Positions 1 through 12,426 of a DNA stretch of 64,000 nucleotides are shown here, piece by piece. This DNA comes from Celoporthe dispersa (lineage: Eukaryota; Ascomycota; Sordariomycetes; Diaporthales; Cryphonectriaceae), in assembly GCA_016584495.1 (NCBI GenBank), contig WAID01000007.1, positions 2,094,001 through 2,158,000 on the forward strand, written 5' to 3'. Numbering within the stretch: position 1 is the stretch's first letter; every line of letters begins with the position of its first letter. The notes beneath the pieces were generated by a model, which was not told where the DNA came from, made no database searches, and saw only the letters and a program-made list of their open reading frames with translations. Both the position numbers and the translations under genes were made by a program.

Positions 1-1475
1 TGACCCCGAGAGGTCACGTCGACTCCTCAGACCCGACCGCCCTGGTGTCCTTGTACATATACACAGTCTGATACCAACATGCATGCCCTCTCTCTATTTA
101 TAGAGACCAACACCAACCCGTCTGGTTGAGCTCACTCCTTCATTTGCGTCTCTTCCCTTCCCTCCTCGGCTCATGATTGGCCGCATGACGGGAGGGTGGA
201 GCGGACCACAAGCTCGCCCACCCCCAGCCCAGGCGTTCCGTTTCGACCCAAGCGGTCGTCGAGCGAGCATCCCGCAGGGGCTCCAAACGGAACGCATCCC
301 GAGAAAAGGGGAGCCTCACTACTCCTCATACACACAAACCACCTTCAACCTCTCTTCCCTACAAGTGTTTTAAGAGAATTTAAACTTTCGGGATCCCAAC
401 AGCAACCTTATTCTGTCTGACACGGCACCCTCGGCAGAGAGAAGATGATTATTTCCCGAAACCGAGCTGTCACCTTATTTTGTCTGATCTTTTCTTCCCC
501 CCTTTCTTCTCAAAAAGCACCCGGCGAGAAGAGAGAGAAGGAGGGGGTGGGGGTGGTCCTGTTTCCCACGACCACCCACGGGGTCTCGTCTTACCTCATA
601 ACTAATCTCGCCCTCTGACCTCCTTCGGGGGCCAAGCCTCGCGCACTAAGGCGTCACGCCCTGTTCGTCACTTTTGTTCTTCTTCATTCCTTTTAGGATC
701 TGCCGCTCCCACATGGGGGGGAGCCAGCTGAGGGTGAGGGGAGGGGTACCTCGTCCTCAGCTCGAGGCCCTCCCCCCTTCCCTCGCGTGGCTGTGTGTGT
801 TCCGTATTTGATGAGGATTTTCTTTGCAACTTCAGCGGGGCTTGGCTGATAGGTAGGGTCGACTATGTGTAATATAAGCGCAAGCTTCCCGGGTCACGCG
901 GCACATCGCCCCTTTCAGCTTGCAGTACTTATTTTCTCTCTCTTGAAATTGAATTTTCTCTTCTTTTATTTATTGACGATATCCTGACAAGACACAAAAA
1001 AAATCACTCACTCTGCGTCGACTCTTGGAGCACCGGACGAGATTGACGAGAGGCACGGTGCCCAGTTTTCATAACGAGGAGAACTGATCAACAACTTGAC
1101 CTGTCCTGCGGTGAATCTCTTCGGGTTGTTTCGCAAGCCACGACCAGAGTAAAAAGAAAGACAAGGACGCCACGAGTCTTCAACAGCTGGGACTCACCAA
1201 GACACTATAGTGCTCGGCACGCATCATCATCATCACCAGCGGGATATTAGAGTTTCGAACCACACAGCCCGGGCGGGCGCCAGTCAATCCACCGACCGAG
1301 CGGATCATGTTGGCCCGGTTGATGTGCTAATTAGTCTGGGAGTCCTTTCACGCACCACACGGCCCGCTCCTTGGTGCGTAGCTGGGCTTAACTGGTGCTG
1401 CATCCGGTGAAGCCTTTATTAGTTGCTACCTCTTCGCCTATCTTCCCCCTCCCCCCGCCTCCTGGGCCCAGAAAT
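1..1475. other. gene-free left flank and promoter of the lipid phosphatase
   Basis: No open reading frame here resembles a known protein. The stretch contains pyrimidine-rich runs and a poly-A run near 990-1000, as expected for a fungal promoter and 5' leader. A short ATG frame at 1395 reads into the start of the following gene, but the more conserved-looking start is at 1476. Confidence 0.5.
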
Positions 1476-3161
1476 ATGACGGAGGCCCGTTCGCCTGGCG
1501 GCTCTTTTCCACTCAGCTCAATATCCGGACGAAGAGTGTACAGCCGGCTCAGTGACGACAACTCGGCCGACGACGGTGGTGATACTTTGTACTCGGGCGC
1601 AGCGGATTATCATCACCAAGAGGCCCATCCTGCTGTCCAGATGCCGCGGATACCACCACTACAGGGCCTGCGTTCGCGCATGGGCTCCAAGAGGCCCGGT
1701 GGTGCCGTAGTCATCTCCTCCTATGTCTTCGACTGGATCGTCATCGCCGTGGTGTTTGGTATTGCAGCCTACCTCAACAACCACGAGCCAAACAAGAGAC
1801 CCTTCAGCCTCGAGGATGCCGACATCTCGTGAGCAGACCCATACCCCTCATCTTACCCACCAGGTCACCATGCTTTTCTCCCTCCAAAAAAAGTGCTGAC
1901 CCTGTGACCCCTCCCCCCCCAGCTTTCCATACACGGAGAACGAGACGGTGCCGTCCTGGCTCCTCATCACACTCTGCACGGTCGTCCCCATCGTCGTGGT
2001 CCCCATCATAAGCCTTGTCTTCGTCCCAGGCCACACCGTCCCGCCCGGCACCCCCAAGGCCCTCATCTGGAGGCGTAAGCTGTGGGAGCTCCACGTCGGC
2101 TGGCTGGGCCTCGCGCTGTCTCTGGCCGGCACCTGGTTCATCACCAACGGCATGAAGAACATGTGCGGCAAGCCGAGGCCGGACCTGCTGGCGCGGTGCA
2201 ACCCAGACGTTGACAACTTTGCGAGATACGTCGTCGGCGGCGTGAATGTCGACACGGGTTTCCAGCAGCTGGTGTCGGCCGATATCTGCCGGGGCATGGC
2301 CGACCACGACGACGCGCAGAGCATACTGGAGGACGGGTTTAGGAGTTACCCGTCCGGCCACTCGAGCTCGTCGGCGGCGGGGCTGATCTACCTGTCGCTC
2401 TTCATCGCGAGCAAGTTTGCCATCACGTTCCCGTTCCTGTAAGCCCCATCCGTGCATCACCGGGACGGAGCTCAAACCCAATCTCTCGTGTGGCCCCGAG
2501 GGGAGAACAGAAACACACAGGCAGGCTGGCTGACACTGCAGAGAACAGCGCCCCGGCAGACACCTCGGCGGCCTCCTTCACAGCCTTCCCCTCGCTGGAA
2601 CCCCGCCCCTCCCGGTACGAAGACCAGCAGCACCTGGGCGCCCCCCAGGACCCAAGCGCGCAGCGCCTCTTCTCGGCCCACAACGCACACCTCACCGCCG
2701 CCCGCCGCCAGGCCGCCGCACCACCGCTGTACCTCCTCGTCCTCGCCGTAGTCCCCTTTTTCACGGCCGTGTTCATCGCCTCGTCGCGCTGGTTTAACTT
2801 CCGCCACCACGGTTTCGATATCCTCTTTGGCTTCTTCATCGGCACTGTCTGTGCCTTCTTTGCTTTTCGCTGGTACCACCTGCCTGTGTCGCGCGGTGCG
2901 GGCTGGGCCTGGGGCCCGCGGTCGGCGGATAAGGCGTTCTGGGCTGGGGTGGGCAGCTTGAGCTATGCGACCGAGTGGGAGCCGGATGCCGAGGGCGGAC
3001 CCGGGCTCCGGCAGCAGCGGGAGATGGCGGAGGAATACGAGAACCACGATGCGGCGGTGATGATGGAGGAGGGACGGAAGGGGGTGCGGGCTGAGAGTGC
3101 AGGCAGCGCTCGGCTGCACGGTGATAACGAGGACCAGGACGCCAGGAGGACGATGTCCTAG
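1476..3161 (+). CDS. PAP2-family lipid phosphate phosphatase (DPP1/LPP type), 3 exons
   Basis: Integral membrane phosphatase expected to dephosphorylate diacylglycerol pyrophosphate, phosphatidate or related lipid phosphates. Exons 1476-1828, 1923-2438 and 2549-3161 give 493 residues. All three PAP2 motifs are visible: K-x6-RP (Lys196 to Arg203-Pro204), PSGH (261-264, in YPSGHSSSSAAG) and SR-x5-H-x3-D (Ser369-Arg370, His376, Asp380). Hydrophobic segments occur near 80-100, 130-155, 175-195, 270-290, 350-368 and 378-395, matching the six-helix fold. The N-terminal 75 residues and the C-terminal tail after about 440 are polar and probably cytosolic. The start at 1476 is chosen because the upstream in-frame ATG at 1395 only adds a proline-rich leader. 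Which lipid is the physiological substrate cannot be told from sequence. Confidence 0.9.
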
Positions 3162-4205
3162 GGATATTTATCCTCGACGGGAATATGTCGATTGTAAATT
3201 CGGCATGGAATCCCGACTCTCTAGAGCCCTGTCCATGTTCGACCGAGTCCTCTCTTCATCCCCGTGATAGAGCTGAAGCACCGGTCCACCCGAACGCTCA
3301 GCCCGGCTGCCCTCGATATCTTTTTTTTTTTTTTTTGGTCCGGTGCTCCAGCAGCAGCTTGCCAGCGACTCACTGAGCCCTAGTAACCTCTGAAAGCGTA
3401 TAGGACGTTGGTCATCTTAGCGACGGCCATATCTGAAGAGTATCGTCTTGATCGGCCAGCAAGCGGGGGAAGACGGGGCCGCCTGTCGTTTGTGCTCTCC
3501 AGGATATTGGTCCTGCTGCGACAGACACCCTTGGAGGGGATACAGGATTGACGTGCTTAGAGGAAAGGTAGCATGTGTTCCAACAAGGCGGGAGAGCTAG
3601 AAGTAAATGATGATGAAGACGGCGGGGTATGGCATGAGTAGAAGAACAGCAGGAGGGTCGGTAGGTGGTTGACATTGGCTCGCCTTGAGCAGGGATCGGT
3701 TCGACCTCCTGTTATAATGCAGATGCACTGATTGTTCTCGAGAGTGTAACTGATCCGCTGGTTCGGTGTTAATTCTTGCTCGCCCTAAACATCGTTCGTG
3801 CCTTGTTATCAATCTCAAACAGGGCAAGACAGACTTTCCAGTCAAAGCGGGGTCGGGCGTGCATTCACATGGGAGGACTCGCCGACCTTCATGAAAAAAT
3901 CTCCGTTTTGAGCTTGCTAGCGGACAGAGAAGCCCTTCTCCGACTGACGGAAAAACTCCTCAAAACGGCGCACCGGGATTGCGGCACGTAATTCATCTGG
4001 GAATGGATCTCTCTGTACAGTAAAGTATCTGGTGCCCTGTCAGGTGCGCCACCCAACATGGACTTCATGAAGGTGGTCGCAGGCAGAGGACGTAAGTATA
4101 CCATGGATGACATAGTCAGGATATAAAACAGACAACCTGGGAGAGTCTTCATTTGACATTTAGCAGGCATCCGATTTCTCTTCCACTGAAGAGTGAGACA
4201 CTACC
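3162..4205. other. spacer between the phosphatase and GH28 genes
   Basis: About 1 kb with no supported gene. It contains a T15-16 run near 3321-3336 shortly after the phosphatase stop. The last part is presumably the promoter of the GH28 gene. Confidence 0.5.
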
Positions 4206-6003
4206 ATGTACAATGTGAATATTTTCGTTGCGCTGGCGGCTGTCGCCACCGCCTCCTCCTTCTCCTCTTCACCACCCAGGAGCCCCTACACTGGACAGAT
4301 TCCCCTCGCCAGACCACCCATCCGATCATCGCCTTACAGCCCAGGCTCTCCCTCCTCCTCCTCCCCCTCCTCCTCCCACATCTCCCCACCCAGGGACGCA
4401 AACAAGACATGCTATGTAGCCCCCTCCACCAACAACTCCGACGCCTCCCCTTCCATCCTCGCCGCCTTCCAGTCCTGCAATAACGGTGGCACCGTCGTCC
4501 TCGACGCCCAATACACCATCGCCACCCGCCTGGACCTGACCTTCCTCAGCGCCGTGGACGTGGCCATCTCCGGCACGCTCACCTTCTCGGACGACATCGC
4601 CTACTGGACAGGCGGCGGCGCATTTGATATCACGTACCAGAACTCGTCTGCCTTCTGGAAGATTGGAGGCACCGACGTGAACATCTATGGTGGTGGCGTT
4701 GGCGTGCTCGACGGGCAGGGCGAGCTGTGGTGGGACGAGTCGCTGACGAATGACACTCTGCTCCGCCCCATCTTGTTCGTGGCAGACGGTCTGGAGGGCG
4801 CGACTATTTCCGGTCTGAACTATGTCAACCCGCCGAATGTGAGTCTCTCCAGCACAGCGAGTGGGTGAGTGGGTGGGTGGGTGGCTGATCTGGTGTCTGG
4901 CTCGGCTTGGCCTGGGTTGTAGTGGTTCAATCTCATCGCCAACAGCAGTGATGTAACCATCAGCAACATGAACCTATCTGCGGTCTGGAGCACCGGGGGC
5001 GAGACGCCCAACACAGACGGGTGGGACATCTACAGATCCGACTCGGTCGTGGTGCAGGACTCGCACGTGAACAACGGTGACGACTGTGTGTCGTTCAAGC
5101 CCAACAGCACAAATATTGTAGTCCAGGCAAGTAGATACTTACACAAGAAGGCACCACCACTCCCCCCTCTTCTCGCACGATTTTCGCTGCTAAGGATTGC
5201 TATACGCAGAATCTGATCTGCAACGGCTCGCACGGAATCTCGGTTGGTTCTTTGGGCCAGTATGTGGACGAGTACGATATCGCCGAGAACATCACCGTCT
5301 ACAACGTCTCCATGAGCAACGCGAGCGATGGCGCCCGCATCAAGGTGTGGCCAGGCGTCGAGAGCAGCGAGGGGGCGCTCCTGGACGGCGGCGGCGGCTC
5401 GGGATATGTGAGGAATGTTACGTACCAGGTTCTCAACAATACGGACAGTATGTACCTCCAGAGAGAGAGCAGCTTGGCTCTTATCATCTCCAGATCTCGT
5501 CAGGAGGCTAGGTGCTGAAGGATCTGTCGACAGACACTTGGGCCATCGAGGTCAACCAATGTTACGGGCAGAGTAACGCGACCCTGTGTGAGCTGTACCC
5601 GGTAGGTATCAACGACCGCCTCGTGCACAGAGGATCCCTTCCCTTCTCATGGATATAGGGAGCAAGTAGCACTGCTGACCAAGAAACTGACGGCCATAGT
5701 CCAAGATGACCATCTCCGAGATATACTTTGAAGACTTCTCCGGCACGACATCATCAGCTGAGGAACCATACGTCGGCACCTTGGTCTGTTCTTCCTCCTC
5801 CGTAAGTCCGTCCTCAGGCCCCCTAGTATCATAAAGATGTAAAGACCTCTGAGATCTTCTTGTCTCTCTCGCAGCAATGTTGGGATATCTATGCAAGCAA
5901 CATCAACGTCTCGCCGCCCGACGGGGCTGTGCCCGAGTGGATCTGCAGTGGCTTCAATACGTCTGGCCTGGAAGGGTTCGACTGTGTCTCTTCTCAGTCA
6001 TGA
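4206..6003 (+). CDS. secreted GH28 exopolygalacturonase-like glycosidase, 6 exons
   Basis: Predicted extracellular pectin-degrading glycoside hydrolase of family 28, most like fungal exopolygalacturonases. Exons 4206-4838, 4923-5126, 5210-5447, 5534-5601, 5700-5801 and 5875-6003 join to 457 residues in one frame. The catalytic landmarks are in order: NTDG (241-244), GDD (263-265), GSHG (285-288) and RIK (322-324), followed by WAIEVNQCYGQ typical of exo-acting members. A signal peptide covers about residues 1-17. It is followed by an unusual Pro/Ser-rich low-complexity stretch to about residue 60 before the beta-helix begins. There are many Asn-x-Ser/Thr sites. The second intron (5127-5209) uses a GC donor (CAG/GCAAGT). 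Exo versus endo action and exact substrate (galacturonan or rhamnogalacturonan) are inferred from motif similarity only. Confidence 0.9.
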
Positions 6004-6772
6004 GATGGGTTGCGCTGAGCAGGCTTTAGTCGTCAGCATGGACGGAAGCAAGGAACTGGACACTGGGGGTCTCGATGTGATTGCTACCCATAGATGCAGG
6101 TCAATACACCAGGAAGCAGATGTGACTCTCTAGCGGTGATGACCACGATTGCTAGCCAGATGACGCCAAACAGCATCCATAACGGTGGTTGCGTATACAA
6201 ATTGAGATTGTCTATCAACGCCACACAGAGCATCCAATTTCCAAAGGCGTAATAACCCCCCACCATCACCCCAAACGCTCTGCCCTGCCATGTAGTCAAT
6301 CAGATACGCGTCGCAAAGAATGCTCAGCGCAGCATAGGTATTTCCAGAGTCACGCCCGTCACGAGCCCGATCTGCCACCACCTAGACAGACCATACCTTT
6401 AATAAGCCTAACGCCTTGTAAAGAGCCCCAATGTGCCGTGAATCGTCGCGGCGAAGTTGACGCCGTAGCACTCACAGCCGAATGTCCACCGGAATTATCG
6501 AAATCAAGAAGTAGTCGCGTTCGCTGTGATGCCTTTCCATGATGTCTGTGTTGGTGAATCATACCAAGGACCGCGAGAATTTGCCATTGCTGAAAAGTAG
6601 GGCCGGCCGAAGAGGAAAAATACCAAGGAAGTATGTCGAGGCTTGTCGATCCGAAACCAGCGATCACGACAGGCAGTCGCGAGAGGATGCGGTGTCCTTT
6701 GTCTTCTCTCGTGACCAGACAGCGCGAATGCGGCACAAGAGTCTTTGGCGAGCAGGATACGAGTATCGGCGA
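6004..6772. other. convergent 3' spacer between GH28 and CK2 beta
   Basis: Shared downstream region of two convergent genes. Only short frames on either strand, none resembling a known protein. Confidence 0.5.
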
Positions 6773-8022
6773 TCAACCCATGGATTGAGTTTCCGTGCCA
6801 CCAACAACAGCGACAGCGCCCTCGTGGAATGACTCGCCGTCATGGTCCGCCTCTTCCTCTTCATCCTCTTCCTCGTCAATCTCGCCGTCGTCTTTGAAAC
6901 CAGGCTCGATCTCCATGCGCTTGAGGCGGCGGCGCATCTCATCGCGCTTCTTCTCCTGCCAGCGCTGAAGGGAGGCGGGGGCGTGCACCTTGAATCCGTA
7001 GACCTTAGGGGTATAGCGCTCGGTCGACTTGGTAGGGACGAGCGATGGATACACCTGGAAGAGGATGTTGTGGAAGGAGGTACCGAAGTAGGCGCCGTCG
7101 ATAGTGGCGTGGCGGCTCGACTTGGGGTTGTACATGTCCTCGCAGCGCGCGCACCAGAGTTTGACAGGCTTCAGGTTGGGTACGTCGGAGAGGCCCATGG
7201 GCAGGAGAGGGTGGGAGTTGCAGTTGACGCGTGGGCACTTGCCAAAGTCGGCCTTCTTGTACTTCTCGAGCTGTTGGGGGCAGTTGTTAGTTCCCTGGGC
7301 GCCATAGCTAGCAGCCATGAGCACTGCGCGCGTCGTGGCGACGTACCATCTTGCCTAGACCCCTAGTTGTGACAATGTAGCGCGCGTGAACAAGACCGTA
7401 GAGGTGGCGGGCGGACTTCTCGATGGCCTCGCGCATGTCGTCATCGCAGTCGACGTCGAATACATCGGTGATCAGGTCGAGCGCGTATTGGTAGTACTGC
7501 ACCTCCGTGTTGAGACCCGTCAGGTTGAACCTGTCGGTCAGGTACTCTTCGTCGATCTCGCAGAAGTATTCGTTTCCTCGTGAGGAGATGAACTGGTACA
7601 TGAAACCCTCAGTCAGTCTCGAGGTTCTCGGCCGCTTGCTGGCACGATCCAGCTCCAGCTCAGAGCCTGCCACCCTCTTGCCTTGCTGGGCCATGACGAC
7701 AGCAGATGTGAGGTCTGGGGGAGGTGTTGCTGTAGACAGTCTGTAAAGGGGAGGAATGGATGGCAGGGGCGGCAGAAGACAAGAATGGTCGAACGGATTA
7801 GTTGCGACAAGTTTGGGTGGTGGTGGTGGTGGTGGGCAGTTGCAGTTGTTGTTGGCCATGCAGGTAGTCCACAACCACAGGCAAATCAACACGTCCTTGC
7901 GCCCTGCAGTGCAGGTTTGCGGGAGAGAAAAAAAGAAAAAAACAGGCATGCGACAGATCACTCACCCAATCACGCCAATAACTAGTGTAGTCACTCTCAC
8001 TCTCGGACACGAAGTCATCCAT
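6773..8022 (-). CDS. casein kinase II regulatory (beta) subunit, 3 exons
   Basis: Regulatory subunit of the CK2 Ser/Thr kinase tetramer; it dimerises through a zinc finger and docks the catalytic alpha subunits. Exons on the minus strand: 8022-7966, 7592-7347 and 7270-6773, giving 266 residues with no frame break. The N-terminus MDDFVSESESDYTSYWRDW joins directly to FISSRGNEYFCEIDEEYL, the standard CK2-beta junction. The zinc-binding cysteines are Cys113, Cys118, Cys141 and Cys144 (CPRVNC ... CARC). The C-terminal tail after about residue 225 is Lys/Arg-rich and then strongly acidic. A second Met one codon upstream (8025) could also start translation. Intron 1 is 373 nt, long for this genome; intron 2 is 76 nt. 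Fungi usually have two beta paralogues; this resembles the CKB1 type. Confidence 0.95.
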
Positions 8023-8025
8023 CAT

Positions 8026-11000
8026 TGCGGTGTTTCCAACCGTCCGTCACTTGCTGGTTACCTGGTGCTTGGAGATCTCGAAAGGCACGTCGCCCGGCGG
8101 TCGTGGACGCGTGGCCAGCCTGTTGCCCTCCCTCCTTGTCCTTGTCGTCAGGTCTGCCGTCGATGTTGGGGAACCGGATCGATCGATACTGGCTGGACGG
8201 GCTGTTGAAGAAGGTCGGATGGGTAGGATCAAAGGAAGACGGGACGTTGATGCGGCTCTGGCGCTTCGAGCCCAATCTTTTGCCATGGCCCGCCTGAGGA
8301 GGGGTCGCCGTCTAGAGCGTGAGCAGGCATCCCATGTCAAGAGGGTTAGGGTGGTCGTCGGCGGGCTGGCCATGTCCTCTCGAACCTTGTCTTCCTTACT
8401 ACACACACAACATCGTGAGTATGAACTCTGTACGGCTTGGCTCTTCACTTCTTGGAGAACTCAATCTTCAGGATGTGAGTTACCAATATATCCCGAGAGA
8501 CCAGCTCTACCCATGCCTTGAGATGCAGCCGCTACTTCTTTGGCCCGCTGGGCAGCCTCCACACGGTTACCGCGTGTGAGGACCGACTGTCTCACCAAGA
8601 GGGGGACGCGGGCCTGTGGTGAACACTACAGGAAGTTTTTCTTAGAGAAGTCTCCACCCGATGGTGGGATAAGAATAATTTGATGAATGTATGAGTTGAC
8701 AGTGTCTGTGCTTAGGGACCGGCGGAGCAACGTGGTCTGTTGCCATTTTCCTGTGGAGCGCTCAGGAATCTGCCTGGGGCGGACTCGAGTTCCAGTGTGC
8801 CACCCAGCTGACGTGAGTACCACCTAGTCACTCTCTAATCTTGACAAGCTATTACAAAGCCGCCCTTGCGAAACGATGCCTTTTCTATATGAGAGCCTCT
8901 CGGCCAAATTAATATCCAAGCATCGGCAATCAGGGTATTCCATACGCTACTGATTTGTGTGGTGAGAATGAGAATGAAAGGCAAGACGGAGCTGTGGGGT
9001 GAGAGCCTACCACACTACGAGAGGATGCGAGGAAGACTCACCAAGGATGGTGTTTAGAAGACGCTCCTCGATCATGTCCCCGAGGCTGCATATGCAAGCG
9101 CTACAGAGATACCCCCAGCCTCATCTGCTCGGTGCGGACTGCAGTCTGCAATAGCCTAGCGAGGAGGAGAAAATCTACGAGACCATGACTAGCACGGAGA
9201 AGGGCACCCGTTGGAGTCAAAACCCCATTAGCCATCCAAGAGGGAACAAAGCCAATCGACACCCATCGGACAGATCCAGCCGACATCTACCAGGCCCCAG
9301 TCAGACTCCCGGCGCCTCGATTGACGGATGTGCTCCACAAGTTGCACCAGGTTTCCGGCTGTTCTCGAGAGCTGGCCCAGCCACGAACATACATTAGAGT
9401 TTCTTCCTCTCGAGTTGACGGCCAACGATCCGTGTCCAGGCTGTATGGGTCGGTTTCGGAACTTCAGACGAACCCTCGGTTCCGAAAGAAACACCAGTCG
9501 CTGTCCTGCTCGCTTCCGGCACGGTGCCTTGGGGCCCCAAAGAAATTTGATCAACACGCTGCCGAAACCTCGTCGGCGCTACTGGCCTCAAAGCAGCAGA
9601 GACGACCGAAGGGGGCCCGATGAAGCCGTGAGACTTTAGGAGACAAATAAAGAATATCAAGGCTGACGATCGCTCAGTGGGTACAAGGGATGTTATGCAG
9701 CCTGTAAAGGGTATTGCCAGATCCAGCCCTACCTTTGAATTGGCGACAGGGGGCCTTAACAGGGGAGGCCTGGAACTCCCGGGGCCAGGGTGTGATGGCC
9801 AGATGACCTAGGAACGAAACTCGAAACGTGAAGCAATGCAGGCTTGGAGATCAATTGGAGTGGGCTGAGAAACCTTTTTTTTCAGCGCCACTTGGAGAAA
9901 TGATCGCCCTCGCCCCAGCCATACCCGACGCCTGGACAGAAAATTCTGCTCAGGCATGCTCTGCTCACATGGGCCTTTGGCATCGCCCTCGAGTGTCGTC
10001 ATTTAGCACAAAACACCGAATGGTCCGAGACCGTTAGGGGGCATACGTGTAGAGTGTAAACGGTACGGAAGCGCAACGCGGCTCTCGCTAGTTGCGTCGA
10101 GGGCTTCGTGTCAGGCCTGGCCTTCACCTGCTGCTACAGAGAAATAATCGTACGACAGGGCCTCCGTCACTGTGACGAGCAGCAAGAGCAAAGGGAAAGG
10201 GGAGAAGCTGTAGCACACCCAGCACTGGAGATGCACGAAGGGGCATACACGTCACCCGAAGATCTTTCTCCGCATGTGTCTGGCTTCACAGCTGTCGGAT
10301 CGAAAGTCGATCTGCACAAGACACGAACGGAGAGCCAAAGTTGACGCTGGTGCTGTAATCTCGCGGACTTTTACCTACCTTGGGTAATTTCCCCTTCAGT
10401 AGAACTACAACGGAGACTTCGAAAGGCGCGGGGATTTTTTTGGCAAGAGGAGGGAGGGGGGGAGAAGACGAATCAAGCTAAAATAAAGTAATACTCCATC
10501 TTCGGCAGCAGACCCCGTTGCAAAAGACTTACGACCTGCGCTGTGGTCAAGCATTTCGGCTGATCATCAGTGGAATGCTTCACACCGCACCAAGGGGGGG
10601 GAGCCCTGAAACAAACTGCAGACCAGGGCGCAACCCACATACTATGGTACTACGGGTGCAAGGGCTAACCAGTGGAGCCAGCCACACGAGCCAACCAACA
10701 ACGACATCAGACAAGCAACTGTCGAGGGCTGCCAATGTGTACTATGTACTGTATGTCTCACCCTCCCGCTCCATTACTCTCATTTCCTTGACTCGACAAT
10801 GCGTCCTCGAGGCACCGATCGTCAGCGATTGTGACCGTCAGGAAACGGGGGGCTTGCCCGTCTGGTCGTCCTGCAGATACTAAGCTTTCCCCCCTGGTTG
10901 CCTGTGAGCGAGCGAGACCCCTGGTTGCTTGTGAACGAGCGAGACCTGCTCACCAATCTCCCGTCTTGTGAGACAACAAGGCGGCCTTTTTTTTTTTTAA

Positions 11001-11916
11001 ACTCAAGGCCCTAACAGAAGGCAACCAGTCATTCCTTTTGGTATAGCGTCACTTGCTATCTCGGAAGGTCTTGGCCGGTCGGCCAACAGAAGGGCACAGG
11101 CAGGTTCGTCCTCGGAGCCCACCCCAGAAACCCGAGCTGCACAGAAGTGGACAGAACCACGGAATGGATGCATGGGGTTGACGCAAGGGCAGTACCCATA
11201 GCCCAGAAGGCCAGAAGGCTGCAGTGTAAGGCCCAGGCGCAGGTAGGTGGTGTGGGCACATATCACGATGGTGATGGGTAGCGTCGCGAGCTGTAAAGCG
11301 TGAGTGGCCGGGGTGGCATGGTGGGTACGGGGCCCAGGCTGGGTAGTAGGGTGGATCAGAGACGGGAGGGTAACTTAAGACAGTAAATGAAGAGACTGTG
11401 CTATAGTATTATAGAGCAACATTTCGGTGTCCAGTGGCTAGCTGCTAGCCTACTGATTAACACATCTCGAGACGTAGCGCCTATAGATGGAGGAGCGTCT
11501 GCAGATGGGGTACCTCGAGACGCTAATACGCCAGGGGGGGGTGGGTGAGCCAAGGGATGCAAGGCACGAGCGAGAGGGACATGGGGGATAGAAGTCGAGC
11601 AACAGTGTCGCCTGCTACATAGTATGTACTATGGTATGATGGGTATTCACGGTCACCCTGAATTGGTATTTGTGGAGCATTCGCAGTCTGACCTATAGGT
11701 ACTTGAGCGACCGGCCAGAGAAGAACAGTGACAGAGACGCACGGGCCACAGTTACCTGCCTAGGGTGATCTTTTTTCAGTATGATATTATAGTACAAGAA
11801 GTAACAACAAGAGCGGTACAGATACTCCTGTGCGAGCGATTCGGGCTTACCCTAGCCTCGCGCCTATCATTTCCCGCCGAGCTTCTCATCCCAGGTCCCC
11901 AATCTGCCCAGCAGGA
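8026..11916. other. gene-poor spacer upstream of CK2 beta, left part of an 11-kb gene desert
   Basis: No frame here gives a recognisable protein. On the minus strand, 8275-8047 is open in two frames and ends at a good-looking donor (CAG/GTAACC), so it may be a spliced 5' leader or first exon belonging to the CK2-beta transcript; this is a guess. The stretch contains a 27-bp tandem duplication at 10891-10944 and short palindromic TACATAGTA-like words near 10740 and 11615-11635. Confidence 0.4.
10891..10944. repeat. 27-bp tandem duplication, two units
   Basis: Units 10891-10917 and 10918-10944 are identical apart from one C/T and one G/A difference, i.e. only transitions. No coding frame is involved. 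Confidence 0.8.
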
Positions 11917-12426
11917 AAGAAAAGAGAAAAAAAGAAGAAAAAAAGAAGAAAAAAGAAAAAAGAAGAAAAAAAGAAGAAAAAAAGAAGAAAAAAAGAAGAA
12001 AAAAAAAGAAAAGAAAAAGAAAGAAAAAAGAAAGAAAGAAAAAAGAAAGAAAAAAGAAAAGAAAAAAGAAAAGAAAAAAGAAGAAAAAGAAGAAAAAGAA
12101 AGAAAAAGAAGAAAAGAAAAGAAAAAGAAAGAAAAAAGAAAGAAAAAGAAAAAGAAAAAAAAAAAGAAAAAAAGAAGAAAAAAAAAAAAGAAAAAAAAAG
12201 AAAAAAAAAAAGAAAAAAGAAAAAAAAAAAAAGAAAGAAAAAGAAAAAGAAAAAAAAAAAGAAAAAGAAAAAAAAGAAAAAAAAGAAAAAAAAGAAAAAA
12301 AGAAAAAAAAGAAAAAAAAGAAAAAAAAAGAAAAAAAAGAAAGAAGTAAGAAAAAAAAAAAGGAGAAAAAAAAGGAGAAAAAAAAGAAAAAAAAAAACAA
12401 AGAAAAAAAGAAAAAAAAAAGAAAAA
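11917..12426. repeat. ~510-bp almost pure A/G (homopurine) low-complexity tract
   Basis: Starting just after the sequence CCCAGCAGG, the plus strand is made of A runs of about 2-12 interrupted by single G residues, with only isolated exceptions (a T near 12347 and a C near 12397), until it ends at AACAACCCC. Every frame through it translates to Lys/Arg/Glu on plus or Phe/Leu/Ser on minus; these long open frames are artefacts of composition, not genes. The interruptions are irregular, so it is a degenerate homopurine tract and not a perfect microsatellite. Such tracts can adopt triplex DNA. Confidence 0.95.
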
